A DNA stretch of 64,000 nt from Lentilactobacillus sp. SPB1-3 (GCF_026913205.2 NZ_CP168151.1:372001-436000); one strand, 5' to 3'; counted from the first letter of the stretch, positions 1 to 8,967 are shown. A program made the numbers and translations. The notes: a model not told the origin generated them from the letters alone.

Positions 1-1
1 T

Positions 2-112
2 AAAACCCAATCAAATGTAATGCTGGTTTTGTTCAGTGTTATTCTGATTATTTTTATTGTCTTCATCTGGATAGGTCGACGAATCTATCGGCGGATGTTT
101 ACCGAAGAATAA
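2..112 (+). CDS. C-terminal end of a membrane protein (partial)
   Basis: An open frame enters from the left edge and stops at 110-112, 15 bases before the glycosyltransferase start. The visible 36 residues are one hydrophobic segment (FSVILIIFIVFIWIG) followed by a basic tail (RRIYRRMFTEE), so the protein ends with a membrane anchor. In ydaJKLMN-type exopolysaccharide operons the gene beside the synthase can be a DUF2334 deacetylase (YdaL), and a C-terminal anchor would suit that. This identity is inference from context only. The close spacing indicates co-transcription with the next gene. Confidence 0.6.
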   Translation, partial: KTQSNVMLVLFSVILIIFIVFIWIGRRIYRRMFTEE

Positions 113-127
113 GCGAAGGAGTTATCA

Positions 128-1393
128 ATGTCGGTTTTAGATTTTTTTCTATTAATTGCAGTGCTGTCGATTTGGTTGATTTTAATTGTTAACCTGATTT
201 TGACGATTGCTGGATATACGTACTATTTAAAATGGAGTAAAACTCCTACACCACAATTACCAGAAAATCCTGAGGATGTGCCCTTTGTTTCGATTCTGGT
301 TCCTGCTCATAACGAAGGAATAGTTATTGTTAAAACAGTTCAGGCTTTACTTAACTTTGATTATCCTCATGATCGGTATGAAGTAATTGTGATAAATGAT
401 AATTCAAGCGACAATTCAGCTGAACTGTTGGCTGGGTTACAGGATTTGTACAAAGGCCGAAATTTAGAAGTTATTAACACTGATAAGACCAATGGCGGTA
501 AGGGCAAATCCAATGCACTTAATATTGCACTGAATACCAGGGCCCGCGGTTCACTAATCTCGATTTATGATGCTGATAATACTCCTGAATCAGGAGCGTT
601 ACGCATACTGGTTGCCCAGTTACTACAAAATGATAAGACTGGAGCGGTAATCGGAAAGTTTCGGACTAGAAATAAGAATGCATCATTACTTACTAGATTT
701 ATTAATGTCGAAACGTTATCGTTTCAATGGATGGCGCAGGCAGGTAGACAACAGTTGTTTGGCTTGTGTACGATTCCAGGAACCAATTACGTTATTCGTC
801 GAGATCTCTTGGAAGCCATCGGTGGCTGGGATGAGAAGGCTTTGGCCGAGGATACCGAAATTAGTTTTCAGGTGTATCGTCGGGGTTATCACATTCGCTT
901 TCAACCACGAGCAGTTACGTGGGAACAAGAACCGCAAACACTGGACGTTTGGTTCCATCAACGAACACGATGGGTTAAGGGAAATATCTACGTAATTTTG
1001 AAGAATGCTAAATTGCTATTTGATCCTAAATCAGTGCGAATTCGATTTGATCTATTTTATTTTATGGCTGTGTATTTCTTATTGATGACATCATTGATTT
1101 TGTCAGATACAGTCTTTGTTCTCTCGGTTTCTGGAGTGGTTCATTCCAATCTGCAAGGTTTTAGCAATTCAGTTTGGGCATTTGCGATTCTGTTATTTGT
1201 TTTAAGTACGTTTGTAACGGTCCTAACCGAGAAGGGGGAAATGACCTTCTCAAATTTATTAATAATATTACTTATGTACGCCGTTTATAGCCAAATGTGG
1301 CTTGCTGTGGCCGTACATGGAATGGTGGGGTATATTCGTGAACAAGTCTTTCATCAACAAGCCAAATGGTATAAAACAAAACGATATAAGTAA
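128..1393 (+). CDS. Family 2 processive glycosyltransferase (exopolysaccharide synthase, YdaM/PgaC-like)
   Basis: This 421-residue membrane glycosyltransferase has the GT-A layout of BcsA, PgaC and YdaM. One N-terminal membrane helix (about 7-30) precedes a cytosolic domain with LVPAHNEG (58-64), DAD (148-150), ED (241-242) and the QRTRW motif (278-282) of processive synthases. Several C-terminal helices follow. No PilZ domain is present, so c-di-GMP control must come from a partner. AAGGAG precedes the ATG. The gene is followed, with overlap, by a BcsB-like gene, a GGDEF-like membrane protein and a GH8 lipoprotein. The polymer cannot be named from sequence; a beta-linked glucan or hexosamine polymer is likely from the family. 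Confidence 0.9.
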   Translation: MSVLDFFLLIAVLSIWLILIVNLILTIAGYTYYLKWSKTPTPQLPENPEDVPFVSILVPAHNEGIVIVKTVQALLNFDYPHDRYEVIVINDNSSDNSAELLAGLQDLYKGRNLEVINTDKTNGGKGKSNALNIALNTRARGSLISIYDADNTPESGALRILVAQLLQNDKTGAVIGKFRTRNKNASLLTRFINVETLSFQWMAQAGRQQLFGLCTIPGTNYVIRRDLLEAIGGWDEKALAEDTEISFQVYRRGYHIRFQPRAVTWEQEPQTLDVWFHQRTRWVKGNIYVILKNAKLLFDPKSVRIRFDLFYFMAVYFLLMTSLILSDTVFVLSVSGVVHSNLQGFSNSVWAFAILLFVLSTFVTVLTEKGEMTFSNLLIILLMYAVYSQMWLAVAVHGMVGYIREQVFHQQAKWYKTKRYK

Positions 1394-3449
1394 GTTACTT
1401 GCGTTGTTTATTGCAGTGGTCATGATTTTGTTAGGGGGCCTGACAGCACAATCTGCCAAAGGAGCCACTTCAACATACACTGAACCATTTCAAAATACGA
1501 CGACTAGTTTGTCAGGAAGTTCAGTTCAGACAAATATGTATTTCGTTAAGATGGGTTATTGGGATGTCAAAAAGGCGACATTTAACCTTAGTTTTCAAAT
1601 TTCTCAGCTTAATGATCAAAAATCATCCGATATTACTGTAATGATCAATGGTACTAAATTTTATTCATTCAAGCCTAAGAACAATAGTGGCATTCAAAAT
1701 CGTCAAATTGAAATTCCTAAAAAATTGATTTCTGGTACGAATAATCTGCAAATTATGGGCCAAATTACTAATAAAAATAGTAACCAAGCTGTTTCAACAC
1801 CAGCAAATTGGCTCACGATTTACAGTGGTGCCAACGTGAACTTTGAATATGGTTTGGCGCCTGCCAAGAATTCAATCAAGTCATTCTACGATTATTTTAC
1901 TGGTGCCGATACTATCAGTAACCAATCAGCTGTGGTGGCTACAGCAAATAAACCAGATAATAATGAATTAACATCAAGTGCAACGGCTTTGTCTGGTCAA
2001 GCTCGAACCATCACCACTGCTGATGAAGAGTTACCGATTGTGACTTTGAATGATAAAAAGTATGACCAGGCCAGATATCGGATGATCGTGGCTAAGTATG
2101 ATCACTTGCCTGATAATTTAAAGAAGGCAGTTAGGCGACAAGGACTTGATCAAAAAGCCGTGCTACAACGAGTAAATGACGGTGATCATAATGATCTGGT
2201 AGTCACATCTAACAATAATGAGTTATTGACTCGGGCTGCTAAATTTGTGGCAAACTCAGAATTAATGAGTGAAACTGCTTCAGATGAAAAAACGGTCACT
2301 GATCAAACCAACACCAATACATCTGTGTTGCAATATCAGGGACGCTATCAGCTGACGAATCAAGATGTGCAATTAACGGGTGCTAATCATCATGAACAGG
2401 CATTTTTCGTTAACTTGCCAGTCGATAGAACTAATGCCAATGGTTCTAAGATAAAGATTAATTATAAGTATGCTAAAAATTTGGATTTCAATAATTCGTT
2501 GATTACTGTGTACGTTAATAATCAAGCAATTGGTAGTAAGAAACTTACTATGCAACGAGCCAATGGTGATTCAGTAACTGTTTCTTTGCCAAAAGACAAG
2601 CCCTTAGGGAACAGTTTTACTATTCGCGTGGCTTTTGATTTACAGTTGAAGAAAAATGCTGATAGTAACGCAGAGACACCTTGGGCAACTGTCGATAGCG
2701 ATTCCGAAGCAGATATTAAGTCAGAACCGCAAAACGATTTATTATTCAAAAATTACCCAAGCATGTTTCTTAAGAACGGGGCCTTTAATAATTTGGCGAT
2801 TGTCCGCCCTAAAGACATGACTGCCAATGATTTTAAAACTTTTACTAACATTGTTAATTTGATTGGTAACTATACACAATCCAACATGGGTGATTTAAAA
2901 GTTTATGATAACAAGCCTAGTTCATCCACTTTGGAAAATGCCAATGTGGTGGCCTTTGGTACTCCAGATCAAAATAATTTAATTAAACGATTAAATTCCA
3001 AATTGTATTTTAAATTCGATAACGGGTTCGACCACTTTTTATCTAACGAAAAGTTAAGCATCGAAAGTGGTTATGGTCACAATATTGGAACTGATCAATT
3101 GATCCGATCACCATATAATAAGCAACGGGGGATGTTGATTATTACTGCTGCTAAGCCAGAAGATGTCTTTATAGCATCTACTCAAATCAGTGACCAAAAA
3201 AATATTCAACAGTATCAAAACACTGATGGAATATTGGTAGATCAAGATAACAATCACTATAGTTATCGCTTTAAAAAGGTTGCAGCAATTAACTCACAAC
3301 AAAATATTAGTCACACGATCAGCAAGAATTCACAGCTATTAATATACTTAGGACTTGCTGTATTCGTTGCCACCATTATTGCTGTGGTTGGATTTATGTT
3401 GCTCCGAAAGAATGGACTATTGAAGATAGGAGATAATAAACATGAATGA
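1338..3449 (+). CDS. BcsB/YdaN-like exopolysaccharide synthase partner
   Basis: This protein of about 703 residues has an N-terminal signal segment (KLLALFIAVVMILLGGLTA), a long extracellular beta-rich region and one C-terminal membrane helix (LLIYLGLAVFVATIIAVVGF) with a short cytosolic tail. The layout and operon position match BcsB and YdaN, which sit outside the membrane next to the synthase and guide the nascent polymer. The frame opens upstream at a TTG (1302) with an ATG at 1317. I prefer GTG 1338, which has GGTGGGG upstream and gives a sensible signal peptide. It overlaps the synthase by about 55 bases and the next gene by 8, indicating translational coupling. Confidence 0.82.
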   Translation: MNKSFINKPNGIKQNDISKLLALFIAVVMILLGGLTAQSAKGATSTYTEPFQNTTTSLSGSSVQTNMYFVKMGYWDVKKATFNLSFQISQLNDQKSSDITVMINGTKFYSFKPKNNSGIQNRQIEIPKKLISGTNNLQIMGQITNKNSNQAVSTPANWLTIYSGANVNFEYGLAPAKNSIKSFYDYFTGADTISNQSAVVATANKPDNNELTSSATALSGQARTITTADEELPIVTLNDKKYDQARYRMIVAKYDHLPDNLKKAVRRQGLDQKAVLQRVNDGDHNDLVVTSNNNELLTRAAKFVANSELMSETASDEKTVTDQTNTNTSVLQYQGRYQLTNQDVQLTGANHHEQAFFVNLPVDRTNANGSKIKINYKYAKNLDFNNSLITVYVNNQAIGSKKLTMQRANGDSVTVSLPKDKPLGNSFTIRVAFDLQLKKNADSNAETPWATVDSDSEADIKSEPQNDLLFKNYPSMFLKNGAFNNLAIVRPKDMTANDFKTFTNIVNLIGNYTQSNMGDLKVYDNKPSSSTLENANVVAFGTPDQNNLIKRLNSKLYFKFDNGFDHFLSNEKLSIESGYGHNIGTDQLIRSPYNKQRGMLIITAAKPEDVFIASTQISDQKNIQQYQNTDGILVDQDNNHYSYRFKKVAAINSQQNISHTISKNSQLLIYLGLAVFVATIIAVVGFMLLRKNGLLKIGDNKHE

Positions 3450-4302
3450 TGATGCGCGAAACAATCTTTTATCTGACATATATTTATTAGCCTTTCTAGC
3501 TTTGATGGGATTAACCGCATTACTAATGAGCTTTACCGGTAATGTTATATTGAATACCATTTATATGGCACTAACGATCCTATCAATTATAATTACGTAT
3601 TTTTACGGAATTTACGCTGGCTTTGTTGAAAATCTTGTGTTTATTTTTCTTCAGGTAATTGCGATGTTTTATATTCATGGAGTTAACCCTGAACATTTAC
3701 CAATAAGTTTAGTATTCTGGTTGATCATGCCAATGTTGTTATCAGGCTGTGTTTACCAGATGACTACTAAGCAACGAGAAATTCAATCCTCTAATAATAA
3801 CTTGCGAAAAGCAATTGCGGAGCAAGGAGCTTTTGATACTGAAACAAACTTAAGAACCACAATTGCCTACGTCCAAGATGCTAACGTATTTATTGAAACT
3901 AACCGCAGATTTAATTTACCAGTCTCAACAATTATTATTCGAATTCGTTACTACGAAGAATTAAAGAGAATGATGAGTGTGGAGCAGCAACGATTCTTAC
4001 TAGAAATTACTTCAAATGTCATTACTCGTTCAACTCGTGAAAATGATGTCACATATTATTTGAATAATGAGTTGCCTACTTGGGGAATTTTGGTTTACAC
4101 AGATTCTGATGGTGCCAAGATTGCTGCTGAGCGAATCAAAGAGAATTTCCAGAAGAACTTGGCCACCAATGAACAATTGAATGGATTAAATATTTCCTTG
4201 GCTATCGGAATCTCAATGTGGAATGCTGATGAAATGAACAGTCCATATGACTTGATCGATGGCGGAGTGAAGGAAATCGAATATGATGTGCCAGCATCAT
4301 AA
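3442..4302 (+). CDS. Membrane c-di-GMP receptor with degenerate GGDEF (YdaK-like)
   Basis: About four membrane helices in residues 10-105 are followed by a GGDEF-fold domain (about 125-280). The active-site loop reads NNELP (208-212), so cyclase activity should be lost. An RxxD I-site (REND, 199-202) lies exactly five residues upstream, where c-di-GMP binds in allosteric GGDEF domains. B. subtilis YdaK has this logic: a catalytically dead GGDEF acting as c-di-GMP receptor for the neighbouring synthase. The gene overlaps the BcsB-like gene by 8 bases and has GGAG upstream. I infer that it transmits c-di-GMP level to the synthase. That GGDEF is degenerate is direct; binding is inferred. Confidence 0.85.
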   Translation: MNDDARNNLLSDIYLLAFLALMGLTALLMSFTGNVILNTIYMALTILSIIITYFYGIYAGFVENLVFIFLQVIAMFYIHGVNPEHLPISLVFWLIMPMLLSGCVYQMTTKQREIQSSNNNLRKAIAEQGAFDTETNLRTTIAYVQDANVFIETNRRFNLPVSTIIIRIRYYEELKRMMSVEQQRFLLEITSNVITRSTRENDVTYYLNNELPTWGILVYTDSDGAKIAAERIKENFQKNLATNEQLNGLNISLAIGISMWNADEMNSPYDLIDGGVKEIEYDVPAS

Positions 4303-4313
4303 GGTGAGTAAAG

Positions 4314-5462
4314 ATGAAAAAGATAATTAAGCTATTATTACTTTGTTGTGGCTGCTTATTTATCACTGCCTGTGGCTCCAACAAGCAAGTTCAAGTTAAC
4401 GTGCCTGACCAACAAACTAATAAGAATGTTTTACCGAAATATCAGCTGAGGGTTACTAAGACAGATGTAAAACGTTCCAATCAGTTAAGGGATTTTATTC
4501 AAAATAACTTGTTGGTCAAAAAAGGAATCTACACAAATCTAAATAATCATAAACAATCGACTGAATACGCGACCGGTCATGAAATGTTGAGTGAGTCTTC
4601 AGGTATGTGGTTGACCTATTTAGCGCTATCCAAGCAGAATGAATCGTTCCATCAATTCTTAAGTCAAACCAATAAGACCTTTGGTCAGGGAAGTCAGTAC
4701 AGTTATCGATACGATCCTGATGCAGATAAACAGGCGGATGTTAATGCGACTTTGGATGATTTGAGAATCCTGCGTTCTATGGTTATTTATGATGCAGTAA
4801 GCAAGACCACTCATTACCAAAAAGTTGCTGCCAGAAAGTTTGCCGAACTGAGTCAAAATGTTATTAAAAATGGCCAGTTAACTAACTTCTATGATTTAAA
4901 GTTACAAAAAGGAACGGATAATGGGTCACTGGCTTACTTTGATTTAAAGACTTTAAAGTACTTTGAATCAGCGACAAAAAAAGGCCGAAAAGAATATCAA
5001 CATCAGCTGCGAGTGCTGGAACATGGCTATCTTGGGGATGTTTTCCCACTTTATGCAGCAAGTTATGATTGGAAAACTAAGCAGTACTCACAAAAGGCGT
5101 TGAACGGTTCTGAAGCATTGGAAGTTTTATTGCATTTGGCTGAAGTTGGTAAACTCAAAAAGACGAGTTTGAATTGGTTAAGGTTACAAGTCGATCAACA
5201 TCAGCTCGCCAATACTTATACTGTTACCGGCCAAATCGTTGATAAGAATCAGTCACCAGCCAATTATGGGTTAGCAGCGATGGTTTTTGCTAATGTTCAT
5301 GACCAGGAATACTACCAAAAGGCAATGAAGATTGTTTGGCAATCTCAAGTCAATGAACCGTCTTCTAAGTTAAATGGTGGTATCGGTATTGTTAAAACAA
5401 ATGAATTTTATTCGTATAATAATTTAGTTTCTTTATTAGCTTCACAAATGGGAAATCATTGA
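4314..5462 (+). CDS. GH8 family glycosidase lipoprotein (YdaJ-like)
   Basis: This 382-residue protein has a lipoprotein signal ending in FITAC with Cys20 as the lipidated residue. The rest fits a glycoside hydrolase family 8 (alpha/alpha)6 barrel. It has the SESSGMW segment, with Glu94 at the usual catalytic acid position (EGxxYGM in the family), and the DADKQADVNATLDDL segment (136-150), resembling the family DADLxxAxALL motif. In YdaJ and BcsZ systems the GH8 enzyme trims the nascent polysaccharide. It is the last gene of the synthase operon. The start is ATG 4314 with AGGTGAG upstream. Confidence 0.85.
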   Translation: MKKIIKLLLLCCGCLFITACGSNKQVQVNVPDQQTNKNVLPKYQLRVTKTDVKRSNQLRDFIQNNLLVKKGIYTNLNNHKQSTEYATGHEMLSESSGMWLTYLALSKQNESFHQFLSQTNKTFGQGSQYSYRYDPDADKQADVNATLDDLRILRSMVIYDAVSKTTHYQKVAARKFAELSQNVIKNGQLTNFYDLKLQKGTDNGSLAYFDLKTLKYFESATKKGRKEYQHQLRVLEHGYLGDVFPLYAASYDWKTKQYSQKALNGSEALEVLLHLAEVGKLKKTSLNWLRLQVDQHQLANTYTVTGQIVDKNQSPANYGLAAMVFANVHDQEYYQKAMKIVWQSQVNEPSSKLNGGIGIVKTNEFYSYNNLVSLLASQMGNH

Positions 5463-5481
5463 TAATGCACGCTATTTAGTA

Positions 5482-5510
5482 TTGTTAAAGGCCTTAAGTG
5501 TTAATATAAT
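5482..5510 (+). promoter_or_regulatory. Promoter of the EAL-flavoprotein-GGDEF operon
   Basis: TTGTTA (5482-5487) and TATAAT (5505-5510) are separated by 17 bases, a good sigma-A promoter. The -35 box abuts the palindrome AAAGGCCTTA (5487-5496), whose inverted copy TAAGGCCTTT (5545-5554) sits just before the AAAGGAG ribosome site, so regulation is possible. Confidence 0.7.
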
Positions 5511-5569
5511 AGTGTGTGAGTTAATTAAGTTAAACGTTTTAAAATAAGGCCTTTTAAAGGAGTATTAAC

Positions 5570-6250
5570 ATGTACCGTTATTTTATTCAACCGCAGCTAA
5601 ATAAGTTCACGAACTCGCTAATTGGCTACGAGTTGTTAATGAAAAAATTCGTAGGTGACCATTGGGAGCCGCCGGTTAGATTTGCTGATATTCCTGCAGA
5701 TGTTATCGCAGACGTTTTATTAGCTACTTCCAAAAAATTGGCATTGAAAATTGGATCAGTTTCATTGAATTTAAATCGTACTCAGATGATGGACCCAGCA
5801 ATTAATCGGGCAGTTAGTGAAGCTCAGGATATTCTGCGACCAATGAGGGTGAATATTGAATTAACTGAGGAGCCCTCAGACAAAGGCATTACAGTTGCAG
5901 ATATGGAACCACATTTTAAAGTGTTTGAAGAACGGGGAATGGAATTATGTATTGATGATGTTGGAACAGGGGAAAACCAACTTGATCGAATTGCAGAATT
6001 AATTCCATATTCATCAGAAGTCAAATTTGCGTTACAAAATTTTGATAAACCATTTAGTGATCCTCAAATCCAAGAAAAAGTTAAGTTTTGGCATCAAATA
6101 GCAATTGATAATAAGTTGAGATTCATCCTTGAAGGAATTGAAAATAAAGAAGATGATGAAATCGCAACGTCACTTGAAATTGACTTAAGACAAGGATATT
6201 ACTACGGCGCACCACATTTGCTACGTATTGAAAGTGATGATCCAAGGTGA
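5570..6250 (+). CDS. EAL-domain c-di-GMP phosphodiesterase
   Basis: This is a stand-alone EAL domain of 226 residues. The signature reads ELL (21-23). Residues needed for metal binding and catalysis appear to be kept: Asn in NLNR (67-70), Glu97/Glu100 in IELTE, the DDVGTG loop (129-134), Lys152, Glu188 and QGYYYG (208-213). The enzyme should hydrolyse c-di-GMP to pGpG, opposing the cyclase encoded two genes downstream. It has no membrane or sensory domain. Start ATG 5570 has AAAGGAG. The next gene begins 16 bases after the stop. Confidence 0.88.
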   Translation: MYRYFIQPQLNKFTNSLIGYELLMKKFVGDHWEPPVRFADIPADVIADVLLATSKKLALKIGSVSLNLNRTQMMDPAINRAVSEAQDILRPMRVNIELTEEPSDKGITVADMEPHFKVFEERGMELCIDDVGTGENQLDRIAELIPYSSEVKFALQNFDKPFSDPQIQEKVKFWHQIAIDNKLRFILEGIENKEDDEIATSLEIDLRQGYYYGAPHLLRIESDDPR

Positions 6251-6266
6251 TTATGGGAGTGGAAAG

Positions 6267-7616
6267 ATGAAAGTTGTTATAGTTGGCTGTACTCATACGG
6301 GGATTGCAGCAATTAATGAAATTACTAAACGTTACCCGGATGTAGAAGTTGTGGTATATGAGCGCCATAACAATGTGTCATTCCTTTCTAGTGGAGTGCC
6401 ACTTTATTTAAGCGGCATGGTTGATAAGCTAGAAACAATGTGTTATTCCAGCCCTGAAGAATTGGCTAAGACTGGCGCTAAAATAAACATTAATCATGAT
6501 GTTTTAAAGGTTGATTCAGAAACAAAGACAATTACAGTTGAAAACTTAGAGACAAGAAAGATTTTTACAGATGCATACGATAAGCTGATCATGGCAACTG
6601 GGTCATATGTACCATTGCCACCAATTTATGGTGTAGATGATTCCCGAGTTTTGTTGTGTAAAGATTATAACCAAGCCAGAGCAATCCATGAGACCGCTAA
6701 AAACAATCACAGAATTGCAATCATTGGTGGTGGGTATGTTGGAGTTGAACTCGCCGAAGGTTACACTTCAACTGGACATGAGGTTACTATCATCCAGTCT
6801 AATGAACAATTGCTAAATAATTACGTTGACCCAGATACATCAGATTATGTCGTAAATTTATTGAGAGAGAATGGGGCTGACGTTCGATTAGGTGAACGTT
6901 GTCAATCTTTTGAAAATAGTGAAGATACTAATGAAGTAGTTGTCGAGACAGACAAGAGGGCTTATAATGTGGACTTGGCAATCGTTTGCACAGGCTTCTT
7001 AGCAAATACTGATTTGTTGCAAGGCCAAGTTGATATGACTCGTGAAGGAGCCATTATAGTTGACGATTATATGCGAAGCTCTAATCCTGATATCTACGCT
7101 GCTGGCGACGCTAGTGTCCAGCATTTTAATCCGGATGATGACAATGAATCATATATTCCATTGGCTACTAATGCTATCCGTCAAGGAGCTCTTGCGGGCA
7201 TTAACATTTTAGGTAATGTTCAAAAATCAATGGGGACTCAAGCCACATCGGCTCTTATGATTTATGGTTATACGATCGCTTCTACTGGATTAACATTGAG
7301 AAATGCCTTACGTAAGGGATTGAACGCAACTTCGGTTACTTGGGAAGACGATTATCGTCCTGATTATATGCCTTCGACTGAAAAACTGACTATCAAATTG
7401 GTTTATGATCGTGATTCACGACGAGTATTAGGAGCACAGCTGATTAGTAAGTATGAGGTGGCGCAATCAGCAAATGCGATTTCGATAGTTATTCAAAATC
7501 GTAACACAATTGACGAACTAGCGTACATTGACATGTTGTATAATCCCCACTATGATCAGCCATTTAATTATTTGAATTTAGTTGCTCAACAAGCGGTGGA
7601 TAAAGAATTAAGTTAG
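6267..7616 (+). CDS. NADH oxidase-like FAD/NAD(P) flavoprotein lacking the redox cysteine
   Basis: This 449-residue member of the pyridine nucleotide-disulfide reductase family (Nox/Npr/CoADR group) has an N-terminal FAD loop (VVIVGCTHTG), an NAD-binding loop (IIGGGYVGVELAEG), the second FAD motif (IYAAGDAS) and a dimerisation domain. In this group the motif SFLSCG carries the peroxidatic Cys42; here it reads SFLSSG with codon AGT, so residue 42 is Ser. Classical NADH oxidases mutated this way release H2O2 instead of water, so a changed activity is likely. The frame opens at 6228, but ATG 6267 follows GGGAGTGG and starts exactly at the FAD motif. It lies between the EAL and GGDEF genes. Confidence 0.88.
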   Translation: MKVVIVGCTHTGIAAINEITKRYPDVEVVVYERHNNVSFLSSGVPLYLSGMVDKLETMCYSSPEELAKTGAKININHDVLKVDSETKTITVENLETRKIFTDAYDKLIMATGSYVPLPPIYGVDDSRVLLCKDYNQARAIHETAKNNHRIAIIGGGYVGVELAEGYTSTGHEVTIIQSNEQLLNNYVDPDTSDYVVNLLRENGADVRLGERCQSFENSEDTNEVVVETDKRAYNVDLAIVCTGFLANTDLLQGQVDMTREGAIIVDDYMRSSNPDIYAAGDASVQHFNPDDDNESYIPLATNAIRQGALAGINILGNVQKSMGTQATSALMIYGYTIASTGLTLRNALRKGLNATSVTWEDDYRPDYMPSTEKLTIKLVYDRDSRRVLGAQLISKYEVAQSANAISIVIQNRNTIDELAYIDMLYNPHYDQPFNYLNLVAQQAVDKELS

Positions 7617-7641
7617 GACGAATTTAGATTGAGGTATTTGT

Positions 7642-8766
7642 ATGACGAATCATTCATGGTTATTGTCCCCACTGATGACAAGCGTGTTTTTTGTATTAGG
7701 AGTAGCACTTTTTTTTCAAGTAATCATGCAAATGCTGGCCTTGAATTATGCAAAAACTGAGTGGTCCGTTACCACTTTTGAGCGAATTCAAAGAATAATT
7801 AGTATTTTGTATTTTGGCATTATTGCCGTAATCTTAGAGGTGAACAGCTTTCACAATGTAGGCAGTGGAGGATTTGTTAATTTTCGTATTCTGTTAGTTA
7901 TTTATATCATGGCGTATTTAGGACAGGTTGAAGGATTGTCGGTACTGATGATTAGTTTGATTTCCTATATTACCCTTAGGGGAATTAGTGCTAATACACC
8001 AGTATTTATTGCAATTTTTCTTGGAGGATACGTAATTTTTGCATATTTTGTTAAGTTATTACAATTGAAAAAAATTAAGATGTTAACTTGGTTGATAAGC
8101 GTTAACGTTGTGGTAATTGCATATTGGTTTTGGCTCAGTGGTGGTACGTTTACAAATACGAATATGTGGTATCAAATTTTTGCTTTTATGATAACGAGTG
8201 GTTGCCTTAGCTTTGAACTGACTCAAATTATGACAGACAATAATGAAATTATTATGATTTCTCGACAGGCAAGGACGGACTATTTAACAGGGTTAAAGAA
8301 TGATGGGGCATTCACTAAGGATCTTTCCTATGCTATAGAAAATGCCGGTAATGATGGTAATTCTTTGCATTTGATGGCTTTAGATATTGACCATTTTAAA
8401 ATGATTAATGATCAGCATGGTCACTTGGCAGGTAACAAAATTTTGTCTTTTGTTGGGTGGTCATTCAAACAAATCACCAATGGTATTCCTGGGGTGGAAT
8501 GCTATAGAGTTGGTGGTGAAGAATTTGACATTATTTTTAGGAATGTCCATATTCATGATGTTGAAGAGATAGCCCGTGAAATTAATCAGCAAATACAAAT
8601 TGCAGAAATTGAATATAAAGGGGTATCTATTCCAATTACAGTTTCAATTGGGATCGCGAAAAAGCATGCGAATGATAATAGCGATGACCTGTATGAGCGT
8701 GCGGATAAGATGTTGTATGAGTCTAAACGCAATGGTCGTAACCGAATTACTTCTGATAACGATTAG
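7642..8766 (+). CDS. Membrane diguanylate cyclase (GGEEF)
   Basis: The N-terminal half (about 10-200) contains six or so membrane helices resembling a small-ligand sensor. The C-terminal half is a GGDEF domain opening with TDYLTGLKN. It has ALDIDHFKMIND (metal-binding Asp) and an intact catalytic loop GGEEF (291-295). No RxxD I-site occurs five residues upstream (the preceding residues are GVECYRV), so feedback inhibition by c-di-GMP should be absent. It should make c-di-GMP from two GTP and supply the receptor at 3.4 kb. Start ATG 7642 has GAGG. It closes the operon that begins with the phosphodiesterase. Confidence 0.9.
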   Translation: MTNHSWLLSPLMTSVFFVLGVALFFQVIMQMLALNYAKTEWSVTTFERIQRIISILYFGIIAVILEVNSFHNVGSGGFVNFRILLVIYIMAYLGQVEGLSVLMISLISYITLRGISANTPVFIAIFLGGYVIFAYFVKLLQLKKIKMLTWLISVNVVVIAYWFWLSGGTFTNTNMWYQIFAFMITSGCLSFELTQIMTDNNEIIMISRQARTDYLTGLKNDGAFTKDLSYAIENAGNDGNSLHLMALDIDHFKMINDQHGHLAGNKILSFVGWSFKQITNGIPGVECYRVGGEEFDIIFRNVHIHDVEEIAREINQQIQIAEIEYKGVSIPITVSIGIAKKHANDNSDDLYERADKMLYESKRNGRNRITSDND

Positions 8767-8889
8767 AGAGATACAAGAAAGCTGTTAAATAACAAAGTTT
8801 GCGAGTAAAAAAATAAATTTCAAAATTTGTTTGTAATTATTAGAATTTAATGATAAACTTACTAACTAAGAAATAAGGAGGTCATAATT

Positions 8890-8967
8890 ATGAAAATTAA
8901 GATTAATGACGTACATAAATTTAATGGAACAGTGACCTCCACCTCAACCACCATTATGCCTGGTTGA
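8890..8967 (+). CDS. 25-residue Thr/Ser-rich leader peptide
   Basis: A perfect AAGGAGGT ribosome site (8875-8882) precedes ATG 8890. The frame encodes 25 residues and stops at TGA 8965-8967. Residues 14-21 are T-V-T-S-T-S-T-T: five Thr and two Ser among eight, encoded by ACA, ACC and TCN codons. Such a run just upstream of alternative hairpins is the signature of a ribosome-sensed attenuator. No independent function of the peptide is expected. The regulated gene is the permease at 9089, a family that includes serine and threonine transporters. Confidence 0.78.
   Translation: MKIKINDVHKFNGTVTSTSTTIMPG

Noticed and set aside
1302-1337. TTG or ATG start of the BcsB-like gene inside the synthase gene
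   Set aside because: It would add up to 12 residues ahead of the signal segment and has no good ribosome site; GTG 1338 fits better.
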